64,000 nt of DNA from Clostridia bacterium (GTDB lineage Bacteria; Bacillota; Clostridia; Monoglobales; Monoglobaceae), in assembly GCA_017397725.1 (NCBI GenBank), contig JAFQIA010000003.1, positions 46,816 through 110,815 of the forward strand, written 5' to 3'. This document shows positions 43,901-51,341 of the stretch, piece by piece. Each line of letters opens with the position of its first letter. Position 1 is the stretch's first letter. The notes beneath the pieces are model-generated. The model was given only the letters and a program-made list of their open reading frames with translations, was not told where the DNA came from and searched no databases. The position numbers and the translations under genes were made by a program.

Positions 43901-44515
43901 GTCTTTGAATTCTCTCAAAGCGTCCTGATCAACCAGACCCTTCAGGTCTTCATAATCCATTACTTCAATCTTCTGGATTTCGTGAGAAGTACGGAATCCA
44001 TCAAAGAAGTGCAGGAAGGGCACGCGGCTCTTGAGGGATGCCAAGTGCGCAACGCCACCCAAGTCCATGGTTTCCTGTACGGAACCGGATGCCAACAGAG
44101 CAAAACCGGTCTGACGGCAAGCCATAACGTCCTGATGGTCACCAAAGATGTTCAGTGCGTGTGCAGCGATTGCTCTTGCACTTACGTGGAATACGGTGGG
44201 CAGAAGCTCACCGGCAATTTTGTACATATTCGGAATCATCAGAAGCAAGCCCTGAGATGCGGTAAAGGTGGTGGTCATTGCACCAGCCTGCAGAGAACCG
44301 TGTACAGCACCTGCTGCACCAGCCTCAGACTGCATTTCAACAACTTCTACGGTTTCGCCAAAAATATTTTTCTGGCCTTTTGCACTCCATTCATCCACAT
44401 ATTCAGCCATTGTGGAAGACGGGGTAATCGGGTAAATTGCCGCAACCTCAGTAAACGCATAGGCGCAATGTGCTGCAGCGCAGTTACCGTCCATGGTCTT
44501 AAATTTCTTTGCCAT
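40985..44515 (-). CDS. nifJ: Pyruvate:ferredoxin (flavodoxin) oxidoreductase
   Basis: An 1176-residue single-chain PFOR that converts pyruvate and CoA to acetyl-CoA, CO2 and reduced ferredoxin, the central step of clostridial fermentation. In order: N-terminal domain I (TMDGNCAAAHCAYAFTEVAA, IYPITPSS); domain II/III with GRFGLGSKDTTP; two ferredoxin clusters (CIQCNQCSLVCP and CLGCGVCANVCP, about residues 690-760); a cluster in SGACAGCGETPY; and the thiamine diphosphate site GDGWAYDIGYGG with DTEVYSNTGGQSSK. Start ATG 44515 follows AAGGAGG. It has its own promoter and terminator. Oxygen-sensitive chemistry marks the host as an anaerobe. Confidence 0.97.
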   Translation of the reverse strand: MAKKFKTMDGNCAAAHCAYAFTEVAAIYPITPSSTMAEYVDEWSAKGQKNIFGETVEVVEMQSEAGAAGAVHGSLQAGAMTTTFTASQGLLLMIPNMYKIAGELLPTVFHVSARAIAAHALNIFGDHQDVMACRQTGFALLASGSVQETMDLGGVAHLASLKSRVPFLHFFDGFRTSHEIQKIEVMDYEDLKGLVDQDALREFKDRALNPEHPVLRGTAQNGDIYFQGREACNKFYDAVPDIVADYMKEITKITGREYKPFNYYGAADAKKVIVAMGSVCQALEETVDYLNAKGEKVGVLEVHLYRPFSAKYFFDVMPKTVEKIAVLDRTKEPGSLGEPLYLDVCNLYKDCDNAPMIIGGRFGLGSKDTTPTQLVAVFNNLDAAEPKKGFTIGIEDDVTNLSLELGERVNAAPAGATRCKFWGFGSDGTVGANKDAIKIIGDNTDMYAQAYFDYDSKKSGGVTMSHLRFGETPIKSTYLLDEADYIACHKPAYVYQYDILEGLKKGGTFLLNCVWSPEELDEKLPANVKRYIAENDINFYTINAVDVAVKVGLGPNRINMVTQSAFFKLSEVIPFDKAVELIKEAIKKTYGKKGDEIVNMNCAAVDGAIDALVKIDVPASWKDAVDAPVDNSDRPDFITSIVDPVNGQRGNKLPVSVFNGREDGTFETGTSRYEKRGVAVLVPDWQKDTCIQCNQCSLVCPHAAIRPVLVNADEKAAAPAGFETLKAIGKEFADLEFRMQVSPYDCLGCGVCANVCPAPKGKALVMKPIDEVQEVQGANWTYGIEKVSNKANLVDASANIKNSQFAQPYLEFSGACAGCGETPYIKLITQLFGDRMMVANATGCTSIWGGSAPSMPYCKDENGRGPAWANSLFEDNAEFGLGMVIANKKVRQTLASRMNEVMDKVSPELAAAFKEWIDAKDCAKGSKAAAEKIEALIKDADMSIPAIKDIAERTDFLVKRSQWVFGGDGWAYDIGYGGLDHVIASGEDINIFVVDTEVYSNTGGQSSKATPTAAVAKFAAAGKKVKKKDLGMIATTYGYVYVAQIALGANMAQALKAIKEAEAYPGPSLIIAYAPCINHGIKAKGGMGNSIAEEKKAVESGYWHLWRFNPELAEEGKNPFVLDSKEPTGSVKDFMMGENRYLMLQKGYPAIAEQLFDKAEKDLAARYEVYKRMARD

Positions 44516-44568
44516 GTTTTTTGCCTCCTTGTTATATAGAATCAGTTTATTATTTTTCATAAAATAAA

Positions 44569-44622
44569 GGTGGTTTCTTTAAAACCACCCATAAGTATAA
44601 CACATGGTTAAAAAAATTTCAA
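44569..44622 (-). promoter_or_regulatory. nifJ promoter with 5'-terminal hairpin
   Basis: TTGAAA (44617-44622), a 17-bp spacer and TATACT (44594-44599) on the minus strand. The transcript should start at about 44587, directly at an 8-bp stem (44582-44589 with 44569-44576) followed by a T-rich run. It may be an mRNA 5' stabiliser or a weak attenuator. Confidence 0.75.
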
Positions 44623-44704
44623 ACCCTTTTTTGAAAAAAAGAGAGAATTTTCTCATATTTTTTCTGGTTTTTTTATTTATTTTGAGAAATAAGCGATTTT
44701 TACG

Positions 44705-44733
44705 TTTACTATTTCTCCAATTTGTGGTATACT
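44705..44733 (+). promoter_or_regulatory. Promoter of the AI-2E family transporter gene
   Basis: TTTACT (44705-44710), a 17-bp spacer and TATACT (44728-44733), 36 bp before the TTG start at 44769. Confidence 0.6.
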
Positions 44734-44768
44734 TGAAAAAGATTTTAGACGCTATTGAGGTGATTCCT

Positions 44769-45902
44769 TTGCAATTAAAAGAATTGAGAAAATACTTAGG
44801 CATTTTTCTGGTAGGCGTGGCATTGATTGCTGTCTACAAGACCTTTGACAGTATGGACCGGCTGTTTTCTGCCGGCAAATCGTTGTTTTCCCTTTTGACG
44901 CCCTTTGGCATCGGCATCGGCATTGCGTATGTACTTGCCATCCCTTGCCGTAAAATCGAGGCCTTGTGTCAAAAAACCAAGCTTCCGTTTGTTCAGTTCC
45001 ATCGGCGGGGCATTGCCATCGCCTCCATCTACCTGCTCTTTGCCGGGGCTATCGTGTTGCTGCTGTTTGCACTTTTACCATCCTTGGTACGAAGCATCTC
45101 CCAATTTTTGGAGCAGTTGCCCTCCTTGGTTCAGGGTGCGGTCAGCTGGTTCAACTCCTTGGGGATTTACACCATTGACCACCGCACCATCCAAACGCTG
45201 ATTAATAGCGAGTTGCTCTCTTTGGACAGACTGCTTGGTGGATTCAGCTTTGACAACGTGAACCGCTATGCAAGAGGGGTATTGAGCTTTGGCAGCTCTC
45301 TGTTTGACATCTTTTTGGGGATCATCATTTCTATCTATTTGCTCTTTGACCGTGCCAACCTCAAAAAGTCGCTTCTGCGGGTTGCCCGCGCCATTGTGCC
45401 CGAAAAGCAACGGAATATCTGTTCCAGATATCTCAGCAAAATCCACGAGTTTGTGATTCTTTACATCTCCTGTCAGTTGGTGGACGCGCTGATTGTCTTT
45501 GTACTTTCTTTTCTGGGTCTCACCATTTTGCAGGTGGAATACGCACCACTACTTGCGTTGTTGGTAGGCTCCTTCAACCTGATACCCTATTTTGGAGCGA
45601 TTGTTGCCACCGTCCTTGCAGGATTGATTACCTGGTTTACCAAAAGCTTTACCGCCGCCTTGATTACCGCTGCGGTGTTGGTGATCATCCAACAGCTTGA
45701 TGCCAACTTTATTCAGCCCAAGCTGTTGTCCGGCTCTCTCAACATTCGTCCTGTCTGGGTCATTCTGGGCATTGTTTTAGGCGGCGGGCTGTTCGGGGTA
45801 CTTGGTATCTTCCTCGCTGTCCCGATTTTTGCACTGTTACGCATTATTATTTTAGATGTTTTAGACCGCAGAGAAAAAATGCAGCAAAAAGCCTTGGAGT
45901 AA
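44769..45902 (+). CDS. AI-2E family (PerM-like) membrane transporter
   Basis: A 377-residue polytopic protein of the AI-2E exporter/PerM superfamily with about eight membrane segments: two near the N-terminus, one at about 70-95, and a cluster after residue 200. Family marks are FLGIIISIYLLFDR and LVGSFNLIPYFGAIVATV, and a GSLNIRPVWVILGIVLGGGLFGVLG loop before the last helix. The start is TTG 44769 because GAGGTGATT lies just upstream and the promoter is at 44705-44733; longer in-frame starts precede the promoter. Members move signalling molecules or ions; the substrate here is unknown. A perfect 14-bp terminator spans the stop codon. Confidence 0.85.
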   Translation: MQLKELRKYLGIFLVGVALIAVYKTFDSMDRLFSAGKSLFSLLTPFGIGIGIAYVLAIPCRKIEALCQKTKLPFVQFHRRGIAIASIYLLFAGAIVLLLFALLPSLVRSISQFLEQLPSLVQGAVSWFNSLGIYTIDHRTIQTLINSELLSLDRLLGGFSFDNVNRYARGVLSFGSSLFDIFLGIIISIYLLFDRANLKKSLLRVARAIVPEKQRNICSRYLSKIHEFVILYISCQLVDALIVFVLSFLGLTILQVEYAPLLALLVGSFNLIPYFGAIVATVLAGLITWFTKSFTAALITAAVLVIIQQLDANFIQPKLLSGSLNIRPVWVILGIVLGGGLFGVLGIFLAVPIFALLRIIILDVLDRREKMQQKALE

Positions 45903-45917
45903 TCTCCAAGGCTTTTT
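45886..45917. terminator. Bidirectional terminator overlapping the transporter stop codon
   Basis: A 14-bp perfect stem (45886-45899 with 45904-45917) with A5 and T5 tracts. The TAA stop lies in the loop region. It serves the convergent cyclophilin gene too. Confidence 0.9.
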
Positions 45918-45918
45918 C

Positions 45919-46581
45919 TTATTCAGCAAGTATCTCTGCTTTTTGCATTACAATCGGGGTTTTGGGAGTTCCTCCCTCATTGCCGCCCCTCTCTACCTTG
46001 AGGAAGTCATCGACAACCTCCATGCCCTCTACCACTTTACCGAATGCGGCATAGTCGCCGTCCAAAAAGCTCACATCGGTATAACAGATAAAGAACTGGC
46101 TGGATGCGGAGTTGGGATTGCCGGAGCGCGCCATGGAAACCACGCCACGGGTATGGGACAAGGTGTTCTTGGTATACCCATTGCTTGCAAACTCGCCCTT
46201 GATGGTCTTGCTGCTGCCGCCGGTCCCGTTGCCCTTGGGGTCACCGCCCTGTGCCATAAAATCGTCAATGACCCGATGGAAGGTCAAGCCGTCATAAAAT
46301 CCGCTTTCCACCAACTGCAAAAAGTTCTTTACCGTCTGGGGCGCAAACTGAGGTGCAGTTTCAATCACAAAGCTCTTGCCGTCTTCCATGGTAATCTTTA
46401 CCTTTTGCGCCACGGCGGGGTCTACGCTCAGACTGATTTCCGGTTCGGGGGTCGGTGTTGCAGTTGCGGTTGCCGTAGCAGAAGTATTGCCTGTGCTGGT
46501 CATCTCACCGGAGCAACCGGTCAGGCAAAGACTCAAGAGCAGCATGCCAAGCAAAAGGGCCATTCCGTATCTTGTTTTCAT
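45919..46581 (-). CDS. Lipoprotein peptidyl-prolyl cis-trans isomerase (cyclophilin type)
   Basis: A 220-residue extracytoplasmic foldase. The signal peptide ends in the lipobox LTGCSG, so the cysteine near residue 22 should be lipidated and the protein anchored to the outer membrane face. An Ala/Thr-rich linker is followed by the cyclophilin domain with FHRVIDDFMAQGGDPKGNG, FANGY-type and SASSQFFICYTD motifs (the QFFI catalytic strand). Start ATG 46581 lies seven bases after GGAGG; ATG 46587 is too close to it. It likely helps folding of exported proteins, which are abundant here. Confidence 0.92.
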   Translation of the reverse strand: MKTRYGMALLLGMLLLSLCLTGCSGEMTSTGNTSATATATATPTPEPEISLSVDPAVAQKVKITMEDGKSFVIETAPQFAPQTVKNFLQLVESGFYDGLTFHRVIDDFMAQGGDPKGNGTGGSSKTIKGEFASNGYTKNTLSHTRGVVSMARSGNPNSASSQFFICYTDVSFLDGDYAAFGKVVEGMEVVDDFLKVERGGNEGGTPKTPIVMQKAEILAE

Positions 46582-46703
46582 TTTCATTCCTCCAAAATCT
46601 TTTTTCATAACCATACACCCAAATCGGCTGCTTGTCAAGAAAAGTCCGTCGAATTTTTTCCGGTATGAATTATGAAGATTCTGTAAAAACTTTCAAAATA
46701 GCC

Positions 46704-46732
46704 TTGTTTTTTTATAGGGAGTGTGCTATACT
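46704..46732 (+). promoter_or_regulatory. Promoter of ftsH
   Basis: TTGTTT (46704-46709), a 17-bp spacer and TATACT (46727-46732), 63 bp before the GTG start. Confidence 0.65.
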
Positions 46733-46794
46733 TCTTGAATAGTTTTGATACAAAATTTCCCAACGAAAGTTGGTCCAAAATAGGAGGAGATTGT

Positions 46795-48642
46795 GTGAGA
46801 AGACATTTCAGAGGAATCGGCTTCTATGTGTTGTTGTTTTTCGTCATTGTTTCCATTTACATGATGACATCCACACCGGGAAGCGAAAGCAAAGAGATTT
46901 ATTCTGATTTGATTGTAAAGATTCAGCAAGGACAGGTGACCGAGCTTTCGGTAGTAGACGATATTGCCACCGCCAAGCTACAGGATGGTACGGTGGTTCA
47001 GGTAGAGGTGCCCGGCTATGCCGCTCTCAAAAATGATGCCGGCGAAAGCATGCAGGAACAAATCGAAGCGGGCAGCTTGAAAGTGGAAACCCCGCTCCCC
47101 TACTCCCCGCCCTGGTGGGTGAGTATGCTCCCTAGCCTTGGTCTTTTGATTATCTTTATGGTATTCTGGTTCATTATGATGCAACAGGCAGGCGGTGGCG
47201 GCGGTCGTGGAATGATGAACTTTGGCAAGAGCAAAGCACGGGTTACCACCGATGGCAAGACCCAGAAAACCTTTGCCGATGTTGCAGGCGCCGATGAAGA
47301 AAAAGAAGAATTGAAAGAAATTGTAGACTTTTTGAAAGCACCGGAGCGTTTTCGGCAGTTGGGTGCAAGAATCCCTAAGGGTGTCCTGTTGGTGGGCCCT
47401 CCGGGAACCGGTAAAACCCTGCTTGCCAAAGCCGTTGCCGGAGAGGCGGGCGTGCCCTTCTTCTCCATTTCCGGTTCGGACTTTGTGGAAATGTTCGTAG
47501 GTGTTGGTGCTTCCCGTGTGAGAGATTTATTTGAAACCGCAAAGAAGAGTGCTCCCAGCATTATCTTTATTGATGAGATTGACGCCGTGGGCAGACACAG
47601 AGGCGCAGGTCTTGGCGGCGGTCACGATGAACGGGAACAGACCCTCAATCAGTTGTTGGTGGAAATGGATGGGTTTGGGGTCAATGAGGGCGTGATTATC
47701 ATCGCCGCAACCAACCGTCCCGACATCCTTGACCCTGCGCTGTTGCGCCCCGGTCGGTTTGACCGTCAAGTGGTGGTGGATGCCCCCGATGTCAAGGGCA
47801 GAGAGGCAATTTTAGAGGTTCACGCCAAGGGCAAGCCGTTGGCAAAGGATGTAGATTTGTCCGTTCTGGCAAAGACCACCGTGGGATTTTCCGGTGCGGA
47901 TTTGGAGAACTTGATGAACGAAGCAGCCCTTGCCGCTGCCAGAAAAGAGCATAACGAGATTTCGATGGAGGATTTGGAAGAATCCATTATGAAGGTGGTT
48001 GCCGGTCCGGAAAAGAAATCCAAAAAGGTCCCGGAAAAGGCGAAAAAGCTGACCGCTTATCACGAGGCAGGTCACGCGGTGGTTGCCAAGATGCTTCCCA
48101 CACAGGATCGGGTACATCAGGTTTCTATCATTCCCCGCGGTCGTGCAGGCGGGTATACCCTTTCTTTACCAAAAGAGGATTCCTACTACTCCTCCCGTAC
48201 CGAAATGTTGGAGGAAATCGTGGTTCTGCTTGGCGGACGGGTTGCAGAAGAATTGATGCTGGGAGATATCAGCACCGGTGCTTCCAACGACATTGAGCGG
48301 GCAACCTCCCTTGCCAAAGCAATGGTGACCCGCTATGGCATGAGCGAAAAGCTGGGTACCCGCACCTTTGGCGATCAGAACAACGAAGTGTTTATCGGTC
48401 TGGATTACGGGCAGACTATTGATTACAGCCAAGCAACCGCTGCAGAGATTGATGCAGAAATCAAGAGCATCATCGATGCTTGCTATCGCCGTTGTAAAGA
48501 GATTCTGACCGAGGAAAAAGACCACTTAATCAAGGTAGCAGAGCTTCTGCTGGAGAAAGAAAAAATCGAGGGTGCAGAATTTGATGCCGTCTTTGAGGCA
48601 ACCGCAATCGATACCAATGCCCCTGACACAGAGCAAGAATAA
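46795..48642 (+). CDS. ftsH: ATP-dependent zinc metalloprotease FtsH
   Basis: A 615-residue membrane AAA+ protease for quality control of membrane and short-lived proteins. Two transmembrane helices (residues 7-27 and about 106-126) flank an extracytoplasmic domain. The AAA domain has Walker A GPPGTGKT (near 203), the pore loop [10 protein letters not shown], Walker B IIFIDEID and the [16 protein letters not shown]. The zinc site is HEAGH (near 425), with a third ligand in the ASNDIERAT region. The start is GTG 46795, with AGGAGGAG six bases upstream. A terminator follows the gene. Confidence 0.96.
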   Translation: MRRHFRGIGFYVLLFFVIVSIYMMTSTPGSESKEIYSDLIVKIQQGQVTELSVVDDIATAKLQDGTVVQVEVPGYAALKNDAGESMQEQIEAGSLKVETPLPYSPPWWVSMLPSLGLLIIFMVFWFIMMQQAGGGGGRGMMNFGKSKARVTTDGKTQKTFADVAGADEEKEELKEIVDFLKAPERFRQLGARIPKGVLLVGPPGTGKTLLAKAVAGEAGVPFFSISGSDFVEMFVGVGASRVRDLFETAKKSAPSIIFIDEIDAVGRHRGAGLGGGHDEREQTLNQLLVEMDGFGVNEGVIIIAATNRPDILDPALLRPGRFDRQVVVDAPDVKGREAILEVHAKGKPLAKDVDLSVLAKTTVGFSGADLENLMNEAALAAARKEHNEISMEDLEESIMKVVAGPEKKSKKVPEKAKKLTAYHEAGHAVVAKMLPTQDRVHQVSIIPRGRAGGYTLSLPKEDSYYSSRTEMLEEIVVLLGGRVAEELMLGDISTGASNDIERATSLAKAMVTRYGMSEKLGTRTFGDQNNEVFIGLDYGQTIDYSQATAAEIDAEIKSIIDACYRRCKEILTEEKDHLIKVAELLLEKEKIEGAEFDAVFEATAIDTNAPDTEQE

Positions 48643-48652
48643 TTGTCTTTCA

Positions 48653-48686
48653 CGCAGACTCTCTGAAAGAGTCTGCGTATTTTTTT
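48653..48686 (+). terminator. Terminator of ftsH
   Basis: A 10-bp perfect stem (48653-48662 with 48668-48677) followed by T7. The ispE ribosome site begins directly after it, so ispE relies on read-through or on a promoter inside ftsH. Confidence 0.85.
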
Positions 48687-48699
48687 GAGGTGAACGATT

Positions 48700-49545
48700 A
48701 TGAACAAACTGACTTTAGAAGCACGAGGAAAAATCAATCTCGCCATTGATGTGACCGGAAAAAGAGAAAACGGTTATCACGATGTAGAAATGATTCTGCA
48801 GGAGGTTCCTCTTGCAGACCGCATCACCCTTTCCCTCCGTCCGGACGGAAAGATTTTGTCTGATTCCAACATCCCATCCCTCCCCAATACCGAGGATAAC
48901 CTTGCGGTACGTGCCGCCAAGATATTTATGCATCGGTTGGGCCGCAGCGAGGGCGTGGATATTCTATTAGAAAAACGGATTCCCATCGGTGCAGGTATGG
49001 GCGGCGGAAGTGCCGATGCCGCCGGGGTACTCAAAGGGCTGAACGCCTTGTTCGGCAACCCTTTCACCACCGAAAAGCTGATGGAGATGGGTGCCTCTTT
49101 GGGTGCCGATGTACCCTTTTGTGTTCTGGGCGGTTGTGCCCTTGCAACCGGCATCGGCGAGGTTTTAACGCCCCTGCCTATGCCCCCCAAACTCCATTGT
49201 ATCATCGCCAAGCCGGAACCTTCAGTTTCCACCCGTTGGGTCTATGAAGCCTTAGATGCAACGCCCAATCTTCCGCACCCCAATGTATCTGCGGTTGCCG
49301 ATGGCATCCGCAAAGGAAGTCTGGCAGAAATCCGTCGCCACGCGGGAAACATTCTGGAAAGCGTCACCATCCCTGCTTTTCCCGTGGTTGGTTGGATCAA
49401 GCAGGCATTTTCTGATTCCGGCGCGGTGCTCAGTCTGATGAGCGGCAGCGGCTCGGCGGTGTTTGGTCTTTTTGAAAACGCCAACGATGCAAACAAGGCA
49501 GCAGAAGCTGCCAAGCAATACGCAAACGACATCTTTATTCTGTAA
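48700..49545 (+). CDS. ispE: 4-diphosphocytidyl-2-C-methyl-D-erythritol kinase
   Basis: A 281-residue GHMP kinase that phosphorylates CDP-methylerythritol in the MEP isoprenoid pathway. It starts LTLEARGKINLAIDVTGKRENGYHDVEM (substrate-binding), has the ATP loop PIGAGMGGGSADAAGVL (about residues 92-108) and the C-terminal MSGSGSAVFGLF motif. GAGGTGAACG precedes the ATG. The gene lies 57 bp downstream of ftsH behind its terminator. With ispH it shows that this organism uses the MEP route. Confidence 0.94.
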   Translation: MNKLTLEARGKINLAIDVTGKRENGYHDVEMILQEVPLADRITLSLRPDGKILSDSNIPSLPNTEDNLAVRAAKIFMHRLGRSEGVDILLEKRIPIGAGMGGGSADAAGVLKGLNALFGNPFTTEKLMEMGASLGADVPFCVLGGCALATGIGEVLTPLPMPPKLHCIIAKPEPSVSTRWVYEALDATPNLPHPNVSAVADGIRKGSLAEIRRHAGNILESVTIPAFPVVGWIKQAFSDSGAVLSLMSGSGSAVFGLFENANDANKAAEAAKQYANDIFIL

Positions 49546-49551
49546 ACCAAG

Positions 49552-49580
49552 GTATATTTTTCTTCCGGCGGTTCATACTA
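49552..49580 (+). promoter_or_regulatory. Forespore-type (sigma-G/F-like) promoter of the LytM gene
   Basis: GTATA (49552-49556), a 17-bp spacer and CATACTA (49574-49580), 18 bp before the GTG start. CATACTA fits the sigma-G -10 consensus. B. subtilis spoIIQ is transcribed by the related forespore factor sigma-F. Confidence 0.5.
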
Positions 49581-49598
49581 TCCTTGAGGTGATGAATC

Positions 49599-50306
49599 GT
49601 GAAACAAAACAAAAAACAAGAGAGCATCTTCGCCAAACGCGGATTCTTTGTGACGCTGGCGGTGATCACCTCTCTTCTCATCATTACTGTGGTGATGAAT
49701 CTGATTCTTCCGGAAGAAGAAACCGCTTCCAATCTGGATCAGGATTCCTGGGATCGGGCGGTCGAACAATCAGCAAAGGTCTATGACGACGGTCTGACCC
49801 GCGTCTATACCGACGAGGAGGCTGTCCCTGTTAACGCAGAGACTTTACCTCAGGAACCGGAGGAGCCTCCTACATCCACGAAAGAACCCGCCGCTCCCTT
49901 TGTGATGCCCATAGAGGGTACCCTCGCCAAGGATTTTTCTGCGGAGGACTTGCAGTATTCCCAGACCATGGAGGACTGGCGGATTCACGAGGGAATTGAC
50001 CTTGCCGCAGAAGAGGGCGCCGAGGTCCGTGCCGTTGCCGACGGGACTGTGGAATTGGTGACCGAGGACGGAATGATGGGGGTCAGCCTCCTCCTTGCCC
50101 ATCCGGACGGAACCAAAACCTTTTACGGCAATCTGCAGGAAAACAGTGCCACCTCTGCGGGAACCGAGGTCAAAGCCGGCGATGTCATCGGAAAAATCGG
50201 AAACACCGCCACCGAGGAGATTGCGGAGCCTCCTCATCTGCATTTTGAGGTTCGCACAGGGGATACCCCCCAAGACCCCCACGCCTACCTCCCTACCCTT
50301 CAATAA
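49599..50306 (+). CDS. M23/LytM-domain membrane protein, SpoIIQ-like
   Basis: A 235-residue bitopic protein. One membrane segment (GFFVTLAVITSLLIITVVMNLIL, residues 14-36) is followed by an acidic proline-rich linker and a LytM domain (105-232). Both zinc-binding motifs look intact (HEGID and HLHFE). The size, topology and forespore-type promoter resemble SpoIIQ, which partners SpoIIIAH across the engulfing forespore membranes; clostridial SpoIIQ commonly keeps the LytM active-site histidines, unlike the Bacillus protein. Start GTG 49599 follows GAGGTGATG. A general cell-wall endopeptidase is the alternative. Confidence 0.75.
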   Translation: MKQNKKQESIFAKRGFFVTLAVITSLLIITVVMNLILPEEETASNLDQDSWDRAVEQSAKVYDDGLTRVYTDEEAVPVNAETLPQEPEEPPTSTKEPAAPFVMPIEGTLAKDFSAEDLQYSQTMEDWRIHEGIDLAAEEGAEVRAVADGTVELVTEDGMMGVSLLLAHPDGTKTFYGNLQENSATSAGTEVKAGDVIGKIGNTATEEIAEPPHLHFEVRTGDTPQDPHAYLPTLQ

Positions 50307-50330
50307 CAACTCACATCCTCCTTATATTTG

Positions 50331-50359
50331 ACAGCCCTGATACAGGGCTGTTTCTTTTT
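50331..50359 (+). terminator. Terminator of the SpoIIQ-like gene
   Basis: A nine-bp perfect stem (50331-50339 with 50343-50351) with a three-base loop and a T-rich tract. Confidence 0.8.
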
Positions 50360-50418
50360 GTTCAAATTGTTTTTTATCCATTGCGACACAAGAGGAATTT
50401 TGTCGCAAACTCTAAAAT

Positions 50419-50447
50419 TTGAAATTTTTTTCAAAAAAAACTATACA
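50419..50447 (+). promoter_or_regulatory. Promoter of purC
   Basis: TTGAAA (50419-50424), a 17-bp spacer and TATACA (50442-50447). The leader of about 58 bases shows no purine-riboswitch core. Confidence 0.65.
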
Positions 50448-50511
50448 AACCGGAAATTTTGTATTACAATAAGAATAGGAAAATTTTCAGAAAACAAAGG
50501 AGTGTTTTTTC

Positions 50512-51195
50512 ATGCAAAAGGTTTATGAAGGAAAAACGAAAGACGTATACTCTCTGGAGAACGGCAATGTTCTTTTGAAGTTTAAGGACGACTGCACCGG
50601 CAAGGACGGCGTATTTGACCCGGGCGAAAACACCGTTGGTCTTACCATTGAGGGTATTGGAAAAGCAAACCTGGAAACCTCTGTTCACTATTTTGAGCTT
50701 TTGAAACAGGCAGGCATCAAGACCCACTATGTCAGCGCAAATGTAGAAGACGCTATCATGGAAGTTCTGCCCGCCACCGTATTCGGTCACGGTCTGGAGG
50801 TTATCTGCCGTCTGGTTGCTACCGGTAGCTTTATCCGCAGATATGGCGAATATATGGAAGACGGTACTGTTTTGGAAGGTGGCTATGTAGAATGCACCTT
50901 CAAGAACGACGAAAAGGGTGACCCGCTGGTTACCGGTGAGGGACTTGCCGCACTTGGCGTAATGACCCCCGAGATGTTTGAAAGTATGAAAGAACAAACC
51001 TTGAAGATTACCAAAATCGTTGCCGATGACCTCAAGTCCATCGGTCTGGATTTGTGGGATATCAAGTTTGAGTTTGGTTACAACAACAATGAAGTCATCC
51101 TGATTGACGAAATCGCATCCGGCAATATGCGTGTCTACAAAGACGGCAAGATTGTAGAGCCGGTAGAGTTGACCAAGCTGATTCTCAACAGATAA
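50512..51195 (+). CDS. purC: SAICAR synthetase (phosphoribosylaminoimidazole-succinocarboxamide synthase)
   Basis: A 227-residue ATP-dependent purine-biosynthesis enzyme joining CAIR and aspartate. It begins [16 protein letters not shown], the family's start. It shows [17 protein letters not shown], a segment like [16 protein letters not shown] and the metal-site [12 protein letters not shown] with DEIASG near the C-terminus. AAAGGAG lies before the ATG. It stands alone with its own promoter and terminator rather than in a pur operon. Confidence 0.95.
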   Translation: MQKVYEGKTKDVYSLENGNVLLKFKDDCTGKDGVFDPGENTVGLTIEGIGKANLETSVHYFELLKQAGIKTHYVSANVEDAIMEVLPATVFGHGLEVICRLVATGSFIRRYGEYMEDGTVLEGGYVECTFKNDEKGDPLVTGEGLAALGVMTPEMFESMKEQTLKITKIVADDLKSIGLDLWDIKFEFGYNNNEVILIDEIASGNMRVYKDGKIVEPVELTKLILNR

Positions 51196-51200
51196 ATTTC

Positions 51201-51236
51201 ATCCTCCTATGTCAGACTGCCATAGGAGGATTTTTT
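51201..51236 (+). terminator. Terminator of purC
   Basis: An 11-bp perfect stem (51201-51211 with 51221-51231) followed by T6. Confidence 0.9.
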
Positions 51237-51281
51237 ATTCCCAAATACAACAAAAAATGATTGTTTTTCAAATTTTGTTCG

Positions 51282-51309
51282 TTGAAAAAAACCGCTCAGG
51301 TGGTATGAT
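51282..51309 (+). promoter_or_regulatory. Promoter of the 51342 operon
   Basis: TTGAAA (51282-51287), a 16-bp spacer and TATGAT (51304-51309), 33 bp before the ATG. It would serve the 965-residue protein, the PIG-L deacetylase and the EamA transporter. Confidence 0.55.
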
Positions 51310-51341
51310 GATACTGAATACTACAAAAAGGAGCGGAAGCT

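Noticed and set aside
40907..44539. A 1210-codon open frame on the plus strand, antisense to nifJ
   Set aside because: It mirrors nifJ almost end to end, its translation is Cys/Val/Asn-rich with no domain, and NifJ is unmistakable on the other strand. The long stop-free run is a codon-bias side effect.
44604..44768. Longer N-terminus for the AI-2E family protein
   Set aside because: The extension is upstream of a good promoter and crosses the divergent nifJ promoter; TTG 44769 has the ribosome site.
50360..50511. Purine riboswitch ahead of purC
   Set aside because: The AT-rich leader has a promoter and ribosome site but no conserved purine-aptamer core or paired loops.
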